Notes: generated by a model not told the origin, from the sequence alone. A DNA stretch of 43,904 nucleotides from Christensenella sp. UBA4247 (GCA_002395405.1 DGWX01000068.1:1-43904); one strand, 5' to 3'. Numbered from the stretch's first letter, positions 30,205 to 40,275 are shown. A program made the numbers and translations.

Positions 30205-32700
30205 TTATTTTTTATTTTGAAGGAAAATCTTGACGTCGCCGAAAAGCCCGCCCGACAAAGAGGATTTTTGGAACTCTTTTTCCACGTCGATATAGCGGGT
30301 CAGTTGATACTTTTTATAGCGACGGAAAGCTCTTGTATATTCGAATTCGTTCGCCGCGCTGTTCGTAACGCGAACTTTGATCTCGTTTTGATTCTTTAAG
30401 CGTTCCGCAGGCAGTTCGATCCGATACGGCGGAGCCCAAAGCGTTCCGACGGAAGCGCCGTTTAGAAACACTTCGGCGCTGTATCGAACGGTTCCGAGGT
30501 CGATCACGGCGCGCTCGGGGATCCGATCGAGAGAGAACGAAGCGGAGTATTCGCCGCTCCCCGTAAACGCTTTCCCGACTCTTTTTCGCCAATCGCCGAG
30601 AGAGAGCGGGCGCGGAGCGTCTTGCAAGGCGCGCGTTTCAAACGAGTCTTTCGCGATCACGAAGCGATCGAGCGCGCGAAAGTTCCATTCTCCGACGGAA
30701 ATTTCGCCCGTCGGCTCGAAAGGAAGTTCGAAAGGAAGAGGATCGTCCGAAAGGAGAATCGCCGCGATCTCGCCCGATTCGAGCGTCAAATTCAGCTTCC
30801 CGTTCGAAAAAGACGGTTTTACGATCTTTCCCCGCGAAAGATCCAAAAGATAGGTTTTCCGTTCGGGCAGGGAAATCGCGCACGTTTCGCGGGCTGCGCC
30901 TTCGTTCATCAAAAACAGAAGCTCAGCGCGTTCGAGTTTGCTTTCGCAAAAAGAAATATGCTCCCCTTCCACCTCGCGATCGGGGCGGAAAAAGGAAAAG
31001 TCTTTCACGAACTCGGCGCCTTCGATCTCTTTCGCGTTCGCCTCGTCCAAGCAAAGGATTTTCCCGCCCTTTCGAGAGAAAGACGCGAGTTTTTCTTTCG
31101 CTTCTTTCGACATATGACGGCAAGGAGGGATCAAGACGCATTCGTACGCCGCCCTACCGAGAGAAAGGGCGCCCTTTTCGATTCGGGCGTTTTCGATCGC
31201 GCGGTCGCTTATGAGGTCGAAAGAAACTCTGCGTCTTTCGAGCTTATTTCCCGCGGCAAGATATTCTTTTTCTTTTAAGTCGCCGCAAAGCGAATCGCGA
31301 ATCGGGAAATACAGCGCGACGGGCGCGACTCTCTCACCGAGCGAAAAGAGGTATGACAAACGCTCCGCAAACAAATTAAACGCGGCGAGATCTCGAAACG
31401 CACCGTGCGTTTTAGCGAAATGCGGCAGTTCGCCCGAGCGCAAAAAGCCCGTCCGCCCGTAAGAAAACATCATTAAATTAAACACGTTTATGCCGCGCAT
31501 CGCCTGATAGGAAAGCACGTATCGCATTTCTTCCGGCGTTAAACCGTTTCCGTAAACGGCGAAGGATTCCGTTAAGGCGTGTCTGCCTCCGTTTGCCGCC
31601 GCGGCGGAAGAAGCGAGGCGCGGAAAAAAGCCGCATTCGCTCCGCTTTACGCCTTTGACAGGCGGAAAGATCTGACGCCAGATCGCGTCCACACCCGGGC
31701 AGTCCAGCGTGCCGAGGCTTAAAAGAAGATCGAAAGAACCGCCCGAAAAAGAACCGTTCGGCTCGTCGTCTTTATCCATATGTCCGAGAAAAGCGAGTTT
31801 TCTTTCTTCGCACCAAGCTTTCTCTTTTTCTAAATAGTTTTCGGCAAAGGTATCCGCCAAAAAAGAGAAATAACGAATGCGGATCTCTTTTTCCTCTTCC
31901 GTAAGATCGCCCTTTTTGAAAAGCGCGGGCAAATGATCGCGAATATCCTCTCCGCTTAAACGGAGAAATTCCTCGGCAAGCGCCTCGCGATAGGCAAAAG
32001 GTCTTGGCGCGGTCGGCTCGTCCGTAAAGCAGGCGGTAACGAGGTTTCCGAAAAGATCGCCGATCGCCTCTTCATACTTTTCGTGCGTGATCCGAATAAA
32101 AGCGTCCGTCGCTTCTTTTTTCGTCAGGTCGGGAACGTTTGCGCTGTCGCCGCCCGAAGAGACCCGCTCTTGATAATACTCGAGGATCTGCCTTTTTTCG
32201 GGAAACGAAGCCCCCTTTTCGATCCTCCGCCCTTTCGAGAAAGCGGCAACGACCCCCTTACCCGGCTTATAGCTACGTTTCTTTTTCAAAACGACTTTGC
32301 GCTCTTTCAATATTTCGCGCTGCAAAGAGGGGTCCTCTTCCGTAACTTTTCCGCAAGCGCCGCCCGAGGGCCAGCCGCCTTCGTCATACAGCCAAACCTG
32401 CATTCCGAGCTCTTTCGCTTTCAAAAGAGCGTGTCGATACGCCGCCATATATCCGTCCGAAAGATACGACGGCGACAAAAGCGTCGGATGACTTTTCGGG
32501 CGAAACTCGGAAGGCAAAGGGAGAACGTAAAACCGACGGATCCCCAAACTTTGCATCTCTTCGAGCTGTCGATCGGTTTCATCGTCCGAAAGCGGAGCGT
32601 CCCACGTCCAAGTATAGACGGGGGCGCAAGGCAAGGGCGGCTTTTCAAAGCCGCTCGGAGAAAAATCGCCGCTGAAAAAGAAACCGTTTCCCGAAATCAT
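30205..32700 (-). CDS. GH106-type alpha-L-rhamnosidase-like glycoside hydrolase
   Basis: An 831-residue protein resembling GH106 alpha-L-rhamnosidases. The N-terminal part contains VYTWTWDAPLSDDETDRQLEEM (28-49) and WLYDEGGWPSGGACGK near 103-118, a long TIM-barrel-like region, and a C-terminal beta-domain (from about 690) with YSAEVFLNGASVGTLWAPPYRIELP, the galactose-binding-like fold seen in such enzymes. No signal peptide is visible, so it would act on imported small rhamnosides. It is 3 bases downstream of rhaD, the last gene of a rhamnose catabolic set, which strongly supports rhamnose as product. Family membership is by pattern only. Confidence 0.78.
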   Translation of the reverse strand: MISGNGFFFSGDFSPSGFEKPPLPCAPVYTWTWDAPLSDDETDRQLEEMQSLGIRRFYVLPLPSEFRPKSHPTLLSPSYLSDGYMAAYRHALLKAKELGMQVWLYDEGGWPSGGACGKVTEEDPSLQREILKERKVVLKKKRSYKPGKGVVAAFSKGRRIEKGASFPEKRQILEYYQERVSSGGDSANVPDLTKKEATDAFIRITHEKYEEAIGDLFGNLVTACFTDEPTAPRPFAYREALAEEFLRLSGEDIRDHLPALFKKGDLTEEEKEIRIRYFSFLADTFAENYLEKEKAWCEERKLAFLGHMDKDDEPNGSFSGGSFDLLLSLGTLDCPGVDAIWRQIFPPVKGVKRSECGFFPRLASSAAAANGGRHALTESFAVYGNGLTPEEMRYVLSYQAMRGINVFNLMMFSYGRTGFLRSGELPHFAKTHGAFRDLAAFNLFAERLSYLFSLGERVAPVALYFPIRDSLCGDLKEKEYLAAGNKLERRRVSFDLISDRAIENARIEKGALSLGRAAYECVLIPPCRHMSKEAKEKLASFSRKGGKILCLDEANAKEIEGAEFVKDFSFFRPDREVEGEHISFCESKLERAELLFLMNEGAARETCAISLPERKTYLLDLSRGKIVKPSFSNGKLNLTLESGEIAAILLSDDPLPFELPFEPTGEISVGEWNFRALDRFVIAKDSFETRALQDAPRPLSLGDWRKRVGKAFTGSGEYSASFSLDRIPERAVIDLGTVRYSAEVFLNGASVGTLWAPPYRIELPAERLKNQNEIKVRVTNSAANEFEYTRAFRRYKKYQLTRYIDVEKEFQKSSLSGGLFGDVKIFLQNKK

Positions 32701-32703
32701 ATT

Positions 32704-33525
32704 TTATTTACCGAGATTCAAAAAATCCTTTCTGTATTTGACTTTGAAGAATTCGGCAAGGCGAACCATATCCTCGTCGCGGATCGTATTGATACGGGGA
32801 AGATGCGCGGTCAGCATATAGATCTCCGCCGCCTTTTCCACCGTTTCGATGAGTCCGAAGGTTTCGTCCATCGTTTTGCCCGCTCCGTAAACACCGTGCA
32901 GCGCCCAAACGACGACGCGGAATTCTTCCATTTTTTTCGCGGTCGCTTCGCCGATCTCGTTCGTTCCGCAGAGCATCCAAGGAAGCACCCCTACTCCGTC
33001 GGGGAAAACCACGATACATTCGGTACACATTTCCCAAAGCGTGTGGGTCAATTTGGCTTCGCTAAGCTCATGTACGTAATTCATCGCGAGAAGGTTCGTG
33101 GGATGGCAGTGCATAACGACGCGGTTTTCGGGATCCTTTGCAAGGCGCGCGATATGGCTCATCATATGCGCGGGAAATTCCGAAGTAAATCTGCCGCCGT
33201 CCTTATAGCCCCAAAGGAGCTCCGCCGCCTCGCCGTCTTCCGAGATACGGAGAACACCGAGGTTGGTTTCGGGATCGGACTCGACGTTTTTGAAATACTT
33301 GCCCGTTCCCGTAACGATAAAATATTTGCCGGCGAGAGCTTCCGCTTTGAATCCGGTCGGAATGCGGCGGATCACTTTTTTGACGTCCAAATATTCCTTT
33401 ACTTCTTCTTCGGGGATCAAGTAGCTGACGTTTCCGCCGTTTCTCTCGTCCCAACCGAGGCGATACATATTGGCGGTGGTCTTACACATTTCGATCAAAA
33501 AAGGCGCGGTTAAAATATCTTTCAT
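32704..33525 (-). CDS. rhaD: Rhamnulose-1-phosphate aldolase
   Basis: A 273-residue class II aldolase that splits L-rhamnulose 1-phosphate into dihydroxyacetone phosphate and L-lactaldehyde. Zinc ligands H139 and H141 (VVMHCHPTN) and H210 (WALHGVYGAG) and the likely catalytic E116 (TSEFPAH) are present, with the phosphate-binding RNGGNVSYL (28-36) and TGTGKYF. The start overlaps the rhaA stop by one base (TAATG). No lactaldehyde reductase is nearby. Confidence 0.94.
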   Translation of the reverse strand: MKDILTAPFLIEMCKTTANMYRLGWDERNGGNVSYLIPEEEVKEYLDVKKVIRRIPTGFKAEALAGKYFIVTGTGKYFKNVESDPETNLGVLRISEDGEAAELLWGYKDGGRFTSEFPAHMMSHIARLAKDPENRVVMHCHPTNLLAMNYVHELSEAKLTHTLWEMCTECIVVFPDGVGVLPWMLCGTNEIGEATAKKMEEFRVVVWALHGVYGAGKTMDETFGLIETVEKAAEIYMLTAHLPRINTIRDEDMVRLAEFFKVKYRKDFLNLGK

Positions 33526-34769
33526 TATTTTCTCCCCCTAAGCACGTTGTTTTCATACTCCGCGATCTCGGTATAATAGTCGTCCGTCATATTCTCGCGG
33601 CGCAGATATTCTTCCCAAATATCGCCGAACGGAAGAGTCTTTACTCTCTCTTGTAGCACCATAAGCTCGGTAAATCTTCCTTCGTCCTGCATTTTTTTCA
33701 TTTCCGCATTCGGCAAAAGAAGCGCGTACAAAAGCGCCTTCTGCATCGAGCGCTGCCCCGTTACCCAAGCGGAAATGCGGTTGATAGACGCGTCGAAATA
33801 ATCCAATCCGATCAAAACTTTTTCCGTGGCGCCGTTTCGAACGATCTCTTTCGCGATCTCTTTGATCTCGTCTTCGAACAAAACGACGTGGTCGCTGTCC
33901 CAGCGAACGGGACGGGTCACATGTAACGCGACTTTATCGTAAAAAGCGAGAAGCGAGGGGATCTTGTCCGAAACCACTTCGGTCGGATGATAATGCCCGT
34001 TATCGAGCAGGCAGCAAATTCCCTTTTTCGCGGCGTAATTTTGATAGAATTCGTTATTCCCGACGGTATAGCTTTCCACGCCGATGCCGAATACCTTGGA
34101 TTCCACGGCGGGGATCACCCATTCTTTATCGTAATTTTCCAACATTTCGTCCAGCGATTTTTTTAGGCGAAGACGAGGTCCGAGGCGATCCGCCGGTACG
34201 TCCTTAAAGCCGTCCGGGATCCAAATATTGACGAGACACGGCTTGCCGAACGCTTTTCCCATTTCGGCGGCGATCTCCAAAGAACGCTTGCCGTGACGCA
34301 CCCAAAAAGCGCGCGTCTCCTCATCGGGAGAAGAAAGAGACAACCCGTCTTTCATTTTGGGATGTGCGAAAAAGGTAGGATTGAAATCCACGCCGTCCAG
34401 CCCGAGTTCTTTGGCGAACTCGACCCATTTTTCAAAATGCTTGTAGGAGTACGCGTCGCGATCCACCTTTCCCTTGTCTTCCCCTAAAAACGCGTAGCAA
34501 GCGTGTACGTTCAATCTCTTTTTCCCGGGCATCAGGGAGAAAGCTTTTTTTATGTCCGAAAAAAGCTCGTCCGGCGTTCTTGCTCTGCCGGGGTAATTGC
34601 CCGTCGTTTGGATCCCGCCGGAAAGAGACTGCGAACCGTCGAACCCGATCACGTCGTCCCCTTGCCAGCAATGGACGGATACGGGAATGTTTTTCAAAGC
34701 GGCGATCGCCGCTTCCGCGTCCACGTTAAAAGCGGAATAAAGCTCTTTTGCACTTTCAAATCTCGTCAT
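33525..34769 (-). CDS. rhaA: L-rhamnose isomerase
   Basis: A 414-residue xylose-isomerase-like TIM-barrel enzyme that converts L-rhamnose to L-rhamnulose with a divalent metal. Diagnostic stretches are SVHCWQGDDVIGF (31-43), GGIQTTGNYPG, LNVHACYAF, GVDFNPTFFAHPK, and the metal-binding segments near HVTRPVRWDSDHV. Length is standard. The gene begins within rhaB (14-base overlap) with an AAGGAG site inside the rhaB coding region. Confidence 0.96.
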   Translation of the reverse strand: MTRFESAKELYSAFNVDAEAAIAALKNIPVSVHCWQGDDVIGFDGSQSLSGGIQTTGNYPGRARTPDELFSDIKKAFSLMPGKKRLNVHACYAFLGEDKGKVDRDAYSYKHFEKWVEFAKELGLDGVDFNPTFFAHPKMKDGLSLSSPDEETRAFWVRHGKRSLEIAAEMGKAFGKPCLVNIWIPDGFKDVPADRLGPRLRLKKSLDEMLENYDKEWVIPAVESKVFGIGVESYTVGNNEFYQNYAAKKGICCLLDNGHYHPTEVVSDKIPSLLAFYDKVALHVTRPVRWDSDHVVLFEDEIKEIAKEIVRNGATEKVLIGLDYFDASINRISAWVTGQRSMQKALLYALLLPNAEMKKMQDEGRFTELMVLQERVKTLPFGDIWEEYLRRENMTDDYYTEIAEYENNVLRGRK

Positions 34770-36153
34770 AACAGATCTCCTTTATTTCAAAAGATTTTTG
34801 AATGATCTTACGCGCGGCGGCGAGGTCTTCGATCTCTCCCGTCGCAATCATTTGCATAACGGCGTTTCCGATCGCGGTCGCCTCAACGGGCCCCGAAACG
34901 ACTTTCCTTCCGATGGCTTTCGCGGTCATCTCGGTCAAAAGTTCGTTCTTAACGCCTCCTCCGATCACGTGCAGCGCGTCGAACCGCCTGCCCGTTAAGC
35001 TTTCCAGCTCGGCAAACGCTTTCGCATAACCTTGGGCGAGAGAGGCGAAAATCGAATAAAAAGTAGCCCCGAGCCCTATTTTACCGATGCGGCTTTCCAC
35101 CGCGCGGATCATGCTTTCCGGCGCCAAAAAGATCTCGTCCGCGACGTCGAAAACTCTATCCGTCGGATTTTCTTTCGCCATCTTTACGATCTCCGCGAAA
35201 GAATATGCGTCGCCGAGTTCTTTTTTTACTTGCTGGATCAGCCAAAGTCCGATGATATTTTTTTGAAAGCGGAAGGTGTAATCCAAGCTGCCTTCGTTTG
35301 AATAATTAAAGCGCATCGCGCGCTCGTCCGTATGCGCGGCGGGTTCTTCCGCGCCGAGCAGCGACCAAGTTCCCGAGGAAAGATAGGGATCGCCGCGCTT
35401 TGCGGGGCAGGAAAGATACGCGCTTGCCGTGTCGTGCGTTGCGGGGAGAAGAACGGTAGCGGAATAACCGATCTCCCGCGCGATCTCGCTCTTGATCTCT
35501 CCCACGACCGCTCCCGGTTGCGAAAGAGAGGAAAAGAGGCGTTTCGGCAGAGAAAAAGAGGAAAGGATCTGTTCGTCCCAGACGTGCGATTTCGCGTTTA
35601 CCATACCGGTAGAAGTCGCGTTCGTGTACTCCTGTCTCTTTACGCCCGTCAGCAGAAAGTTAAAATAATCGGGCAGCATCAAAAAGCTTTCGGCATCTTT
35701 GATCCGCCCCGTCTCCACGTCGTCCGCAAGTTGATAAAGCGTATTGAAGGGGGCGTATTGGATCCCCGTTCTGCGATACAATTCGGAAAAAGGCAGAATC
35801 GAATGCGCTTTTTCCTTGATGCGCGCGCCGCGCTCGTCCCGATAGGAGAAAACGGAACCCAAAAGGGAATCGTTTTTATCCAGCAGCGCGTAATCGACCG
35901 CCCAAGTATCGATCCCCACGTAAGACGGCGTATAGCCCTGCTCTTTCGCTTCTTTCAGCCCTCGAACGATCTCCGAGAACAGCGAGTCCACTCTCCAATA
36001 TAACCTTCCGCCTCTGTTTTCGGCTCCGTTCGGAAAGCGATAGACTTCCTTTTGAACGAGCTTATCTCCTTCAAGTCGGCTGACGATATGGCGCCCCGAG
36101 GAAGCGCCGATGTCGATGGACAGATAGATCGTTCCGTTTGATTTTTCGCTCAT
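34756..36153 (-). CDS. rhaB: Rhamnulokinase
   Basis: A 465-residue FGGY-family sugar kinase phosphorylating L-rhamnulose at C1. The N-terminal phosphate motif is YLSIDIGASSGRHIV. ATHDTASAYLSCPA, SSGTWSLLGAE and the C-terminal HVIGGGVKNELLTEMTAKAIG are typical of RhaB. The frame is open upstream, but ATG 36153 forms an ATGA overlap with the previous gene's stop, which fixes the start. Genes rhaB-rhaA-rhaD follow in pathway-compatible order. Confidence 0.94.
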   Translation of the reverse strand: MSEKSNGTIYLSIDIGASSGRHIVSRLEGDKLVQKEVYRFPNGAENRGGRLYWRVDSLFSEIVRGLKEAKEQGYTPSYVGIDTWAVDYALLDKNDSLLGSVFSYRDERGARIKEKAHSILPFSELYRRTGIQYAPFNTLYQLADDVETGRIKDAESFLMLPDYFNFLLTGVKRQEYTNATSTGMVNAKSHVWDEQILSSFSLPKRLFSSLSQPGAVVGEIKSEIAREIGYSATVLLPATHDTASAYLSCPAKRGDPYLSSGTWSLLGAEEPAAHTDERAMRFNYSNEGSLDYTFRFQKNIIGLWLIQQVKKELGDAYSFAEIVKMAKENPTDRVFDVADEIFLAPESMIRAVESRIGKIGLGATFYSIFASLAQGYAKAFAELESLTGRRFDALHVIGGGVKNELLTEMTAKAIGRKVVSGPVEATAIGNAVMQMIATGEIEDLAAARKIIQKSFEIKEICYDEI

Positions 36154-37469
36154 TTTTCCGTTAAACACTCCTTTTTGGAAAGGACCAAATAGGCAAACAG
36201 CGAATTCGCCCAAGCAAACCAATGTCGGGTAAATTTTTTGTCGTCGTCTTTATACACACCTTCGTGGATATACCCCGTCCCGCCCGTGCTGTTTACGATC
36301 ATATCCACGAGCGCGCGGACGCGCGCGCCGTCCGAAGTCGTCAGGGCTTCGATGATCAAAGAAAGCGGCCAAACGTAATCTTTCGGCGTATGGGGGCTTC
36401 CGATCCCGGTTATACATTTCCCTTCGTAATAATACGGGTTATTCTTGCTCAGCACCAAATCGCGCGTATTTTGATACACGATCGGATCGACGAACGGATA
36501 GCGATAATACGGGATCGCGAGAAGGTTGGGGATGTTCGCGTCATCCATCAAATTATAATGACCGAGTCCGTCCGTTTCCAGAGCGTAAACTTTCTTTCCC
36601 TCTTTCTCCACGACGCCCTTTTCTTCGATCTCGCGCCGAATCGAATCGGTCAAATCGCGACAAAGGGAAGCGCGCTTTTCGTCCTTTCGTTTTTCGAAAA
36701 CGGGAGAAAGAGAAGACAGAACGGAACAAATAAACATATTGCCGGGGATATAATAACCGTAAGCGCACTTGTCGTCGCTCGGACGATAGCCCGACCAAAC
36801 GAGCGCTCCGCCCGAAACGGGGCCGCCTTTCCCGCAGAAGCATGAAGGATCCTTCGTCGGAATAAAATGCGAATAGGAAGAAGCGTTCGGGTGATCCTGT
36901 TCAACGAGGAAAACGCGCGTCGCTTCGTCAAACGCGCGCAAGAACAGCTCGTCGAACACCGATTCGTCCGCCGTTTCTTCATAATAGCGGATCGCGAGGA
37001 AAAAAGGATAGCAAAGGGAATCCAATTCGAATTTTCTTTCCCATACCCAAGGCGATTGACGAGGAAGGTCGGTCGAGTGCCCGTTTCCGTTCGCTTCGCG
37101 GTTGAACGCGTTCGCATAAGGATCGATCAAAATGTATTCGAACTGCTTTTTGAGAACGCCTTTGATCAAGGTCCTTACTTCGTCCGACTCCTTCGCGAAA
37201 AAAAGATACTGCATTACTTGCGCCGCCGAATCGCGAAGCCACATAGCGGGAATATCGCCCGTTAAAACGAAAACCGATCCGTCCTTTTCGAAAAAGGTCG
37301 TGGTCAAGATCGTATTGAAAAAGCAACGGTCAAACGTTTCTCTGAGCTTTCCCGAGGGCAACGTTTTTTCGAATTCGGTTACGAGCTTTCGAAGGTTTTC
37401 GAAGCGCTCTTCGTTCATCCTGCTTTCTATGGAGCTCATTTTTTCTTTGGATCCTTTTCTTTTACACAT
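36150..37469 (-). CDS. GH125-type exo-alpha-1,6-mannosidase
   Basis: A 439-residue protein of the metal-independent mannosidase family GH125 (formerly DUF1237). It is an (alpha/alpha)6 barrel with FVLTGDIPAMWLRDSAAQV near 66-84, NAFNREANGNGH, WERKFELDSLCYPF and a C-terminal GTGYIHEGVY...RHWFAWANSLFAYL. In other bacteria such enzymes trim alpha-1,6-linked mannose from host or yeast glycans. There is no signal peptide. The start is uncertain: ATG 37469 lies 4 bases after malQ, while Met11 (ATG 37439) has an AAGGA upstream. Its place between malQ and rhaB suggests use of mixed mannose/rhamnose glycans, which is inference. Confidence 0.85.
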   Translation of the reverse strand: MCKRKGSKEKMSSIESRMNEERFENLRKLVTEFEKTLPSGKLRETFDRCFFNTILTTTFFEKDGSVFVLTGDIPAMWLRDSAAQVMQYLFFAKESDEVRTLIKGVLKKQFEYILIDPYANAFNREANGNGHSTDLPRQSPWVWERKFELDSLCYPFFLAIRYYEETADESVFDELFLRAFDEATRVFLVEQDHPNASSYSHFIPTKDPSCFCGKGGPVSGGALVWSGYRPSDDKCAYGYYIPGNMFICSVLSSLSPVFEKRKDEKRASLCRDLTDSIRREIEEKGVVEKEGKKVYALETDGLGHYNLMDDANIPNLLAIPYYRYPFVDPIVYQNTRDLVLSKNNPYYYEGKCITGIGSPHTPKDYVWPLSLIIEALTTSDGARVRALVDMIVNSTGGTGYIHEGVYKDDDKKFTRHWFAWANSLFAYLVLSKKECLTEK

Positions 37470-37473
37470 TTTT

Positions 37474-38976
37474 TTACAAAGCCGCCTCTTTTTCTTTATT
37501 CGCGCGATCGGTCGCTTTCAACATTTTCGAAAGAGATCGGATCAAGCTTTCTTTGATCGCGCCCCGATCGAGCCGCCAAGCCCAATTCTCTTCGCTGACG
37601 AGAGCGGGCGTATTCATTCTCGCTTCCGCCCCGAGCGACAAAAGATCCTGCATCGGGCAAATCGCGAGGCGCGCTTTGGAAGCGAACAGGGTCTCCACGG
37701 CGGTCCTCGTCAGCATCGCGTTATTTTGCAATCGAAGAGGAACGGACAAAACTTCCGCTTGCGTTTTGATGTCGCGGATCGCCGTCTTTTTCTCTTCCCC
37801 TTTCAATCCGTCCAAATAGCCTTTGAAAGGCATATTGTCGTGCGTTCCCGTATAGGCAACGACATTCTCCCGGTAATTCGCGGGCTTATGCTCGCTCCAC
37901 GGATCGCCGTTCAGCCCGAATTCATACACTTTCATTCCGGGATAGCCTACTTTTTTCAGCATCTCGCGCAAGCTGTCGTCTATATATCCGAGATCTTCCG
38001 CCACGATCGGCGCGTCTTCGAATCCTTCAAAAAGCGCGGCGCCGGGACCCGGAAGCCATTTTCCTTCTTTTGCGTTCGGCGCCGAAGCGTCGATCGCATA
38101 AAAACGATCGAGCCCGCGAAAATGATCGATGCGAAGAATATCGAACAAAGAAAGTTCGCGGCGAATGCGCTCGCGCCACCACGAGTAGCCGTCCGCCTTC
38201 ATCCTTTCCCAATCGTATAACGGGTTGCCCCATAGCTGCCCCTCTTCGTTAAAATAATCGGGAGGAACGCCGGCGACGAGAGCGGGAGCGCCGTCTTCCC
38301 CGAGCATAAACAGCTCCGAATGGGCATACATTTCCACGCTGTTGCGAGAAAGATAGATCGGGAGATCGCCAAGGATCCGGATCCCTTTTCCGTTCGCATA
38401 AGTTTTCAGCCTTTTCCATTGCTTCGAAAAAAGATATTGCGTAAACACGTAATATAAATAAGAGTCCTCGTGCGCCGAAAGGAAGGCTTTTGTTCGAATC
38501 GGATCGTAAGAAGAATAGCCGTCTCCCCAATCGTAAAAAGCTTTGCCGCCGAAATATTCGCCGAGAGAAGAGAAAGCGGCGTAATCGCGATAGGCTCCCT
38601 CTCTTTCAAAGGAAATAAATTCTTCGTTTCTTTTATCGAAGCGGGAAAACGCGAGGCGAAGCAATCGATCTTTTTCGCGTTTAACGGAAGGATAATCGAT
38701 CTTTCCGCTTTTCTTTGCGGGCAGTTCTTCGCTCGTCAGCAGCCCTTCTTCGGTAAGTTCCGCTAGGTCGATATACAAAGGATTGAGCGCAAACGCCGCA
38801 ACGGAAGAATAGGGAGAGTTTCCGTCGAGAGTCGGAGTCAACGGCAAAACTTGCCAAACGGAAAAGGAACTCGCCGCCAAAAAATCAACGAAATCATAAG
38901 CGCCCTTTCCGAGCGTCCCGATCCCCTCTTCCGAAGGAAGGGCGGAAACGGGCAACAAAACGCCTGCTTCTCTCAC
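37474..38976 (-). CDS. malQ: 4-alpha-glucanotransferase (amylomaltase, GH77)
   Basis: A 500-residue GH77 disproportionating enzyme that moves glucan segments between maltooligosaccharides, releasing glucose. It starts GVLLPVSALPSEEGIG. Catalytic residues are D284 in LRIDHFRG, E327 in VAEDLG and D380 in TGTHDN, with SPYSSVAAFALNPLYIDL (54-71) forming the sugar site. The start is GTG 38976, spaced 6 bases from GAGGTG. It sits 3 bases after lysA, an unrelated pathway. Confidence 0.95.
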   Translation of the reverse strand: MREAGVLLPVSALPSEEGIGTLGKGAYDFVDFLAASSFSVWQVLPLTPTLDGNSPYSSVAAFALNPLYIDLAELTEEGLLTSEELPAKKSGKIDYPSVKREKDRLLRLAFSRFDKRNEEFISFEREGAYRDYAAFSSLGEYFGGKAFYDWGDGYSSYDPIRTKAFLSAHEDSYLYYVFTQYLFSKQWKRLKTYANGKGIRILGDLPIYLSRNSVEMYAHSELFMLGEDGAPALVAGVPPDYFNEEGQLWGNPLYDWERMKADGYSWWRERIRRELSLFDILRIDHFRGLDRFYAIDASAPNAKEGKWLPGPGAALFEGFEDAPIVAEDLGYIDDSLREMLKKVGYPGMKVYEFGLNGDPWSEHKPANYRENVVAYTGTHDNMPFKGYLDGLKGEEKKTAIRDIKTQAEVLSVPLRLQNNAMLTRTAVETLFASKARLAICPMQDLLSLGAEARMNTPALVSEENWAWRLDRGAIKESLIRSLSKMLKATDRANKEKEAAL

Positions 38977-38979
38977 GCT

Positions 38980-40275
38980 TTACACCTCTAACCGGATCAT
39001 ATCTTCGTTTGTTTCGCGGCGCACCGCGATACTGTCCGCCCCATCTTTTACCCACACGATCGCGGGGCGCGGAATGCGATTATAGTTCGACGCCATCGAA
39101 TAGTTATACGCCCCCGTGCAAAGGACGGCGAGATAATCGCCGCGCCGAGGCGAAGGCAAACAAACGTTTTCCTGCAAAATATCGCCGCTCTCGCAGCAAC
39201 GCCCGACGACCGAGCAAAAGAAATCCCCCTTTTCTCCCGCTTTGTTCGCGAGAAGAAGAGTATAGGGCGCTTCGTAAAGGGCGAAACGAGGGTTGTCCGG
39301 CATACCGCCGTCCACCGACACATAGCTCTTATAGCCCTTGATGGTTTTAACGCTGCCGACGGTATAAACCGTCAATCCCGCGTCCGCAACGAGGCTGCGA
39401 CCGGGTTCCAAAAGGATCAGCGGAAGGGATACGCCGATCTCCGCCGCGCGCAGTTTGATCGCCTTCGCCATTTCTCCGATCACCGCGGCGTAATCGAGTT
39501 CTTCCTGCCCTTCCACGTACTTTACGCCGAGCCCGCCGCCGAGATTCAGAATTTTCGCCTCGAATCCGGTTTGCGTTTTGATATAGGCGATAAAGGAAAG
39601 CATAACGGACGCCGCTTCCGCAAAAGGCTCGATCTCGAAGATCTGCGATCCGATATGGCAATGGAAGCCTTGCAACTCGACGTTTTTCAACGAGAGCGCG
39701 AGTCGGGTAATTTCCTCGGCTTGTCCCGTTTCGATCGCCGAGCCGAATTTGCTGTCCACGCTGCCCGTTACGATCGCTTTATGCGTATGGGGATCGATCC
39801 CGGGAGTAATGCGAAGAAGGATTTTTTGCTTTTTTCCGACCTTTTCAAGGTATTCGTTCAACGCGCGAAGCTCGTCCTCGTTATCCACGACGAACGTTCC
39901 CACGCCGTGCGAAACGGCGAACGCAATATCTTCGTCCGTCTTATTGTTTCCGTGAAAATAAGCGAGAGAGAGGTCGAATCCCGCCTGCTCCGCCGTAAAT
40001 AGTTCGCCGACGGAGACCGCGTCCATTCCGATCCCTTCTTCCTTTGCCAGCCGATAGATCCCCTTAAAGCAAAGCGCTTTGGAGGCAAATAAAGGCAAGC
40101 TGCCCTTTCCGAAGTTTTCTTCTACCGCTTTTTTGTAAAGGCGGATATTGCGACGAATGCGCCCGTCGTCCAAAATCATCAGCGGCGTTCCGTATTTTTC
40201 CGCAAGGGAAACGACGTCCGCGTTTCCTATGGTCAAATGCCCTTTTTCGTTGATCCCGAGGTTTTTATGCAACAT
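38980..40275 (-). CDS. lysA: Diaminopimelate decarboxylase
   Basis: A 431-residue fold-type III PLP enzyme that turns meso-diaminopimelate into lysine. The PLP lysine is K66 in FASKAL, with GFHCHIGSQ, LNLGGGLGV, LEPGRSLVADAG, and the opposite-subunit CESGD motif near the C-terminus. It is separated from dapL by 54 bases, the largest gap in this operon, with a GGAG site and no convincing terminator. Confidence 0.96.
   Translation of the reverse strand: MLHKNLGINEKGHLTIGNADVVSLAEKYGTPLMILDDGRIRRNIRLYKKAVEENFGKGSLPLFASKALCFKGIYRLAKEEGIGMDAVSVGELFTAEQAGFDLSLAYFHGNNKTDEDIAFAVSHGVGTFVVDNEDELRALNEYLEKVGKKQKILLRITPGIDPHTHKAIVTGSVDSKFGSAIETGQAEEITRLALSLKNVELQGFHCHIGSQIFEIEPFAEAASVMLSFIAYIKTQTGFEAKILNLGGGLGVKYVEGQEELDYAAVIGEMAKAIKLRAAEIGVSLPLILLEPGRSLVADAGLTVYTVGSVKTIKGYKSYVSVDGGMPDNPRFALYEAPYTLLLANKAGEKGDFFCSVVGRCCESGDILQENVCLPSPRRGDYLAVLCTGAYNYSMASNYNRIPRPAIVWVKDGADSIAVRRETNEDMIRLEV

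Noticed and set aside
32083..33513. A 476-codon plus-strand open frame across GH106 and rhaD
   Set aside because: It spans two real minus-strand genes and resembles no protein family; low stop frequency comes from the codon use of the real genes.
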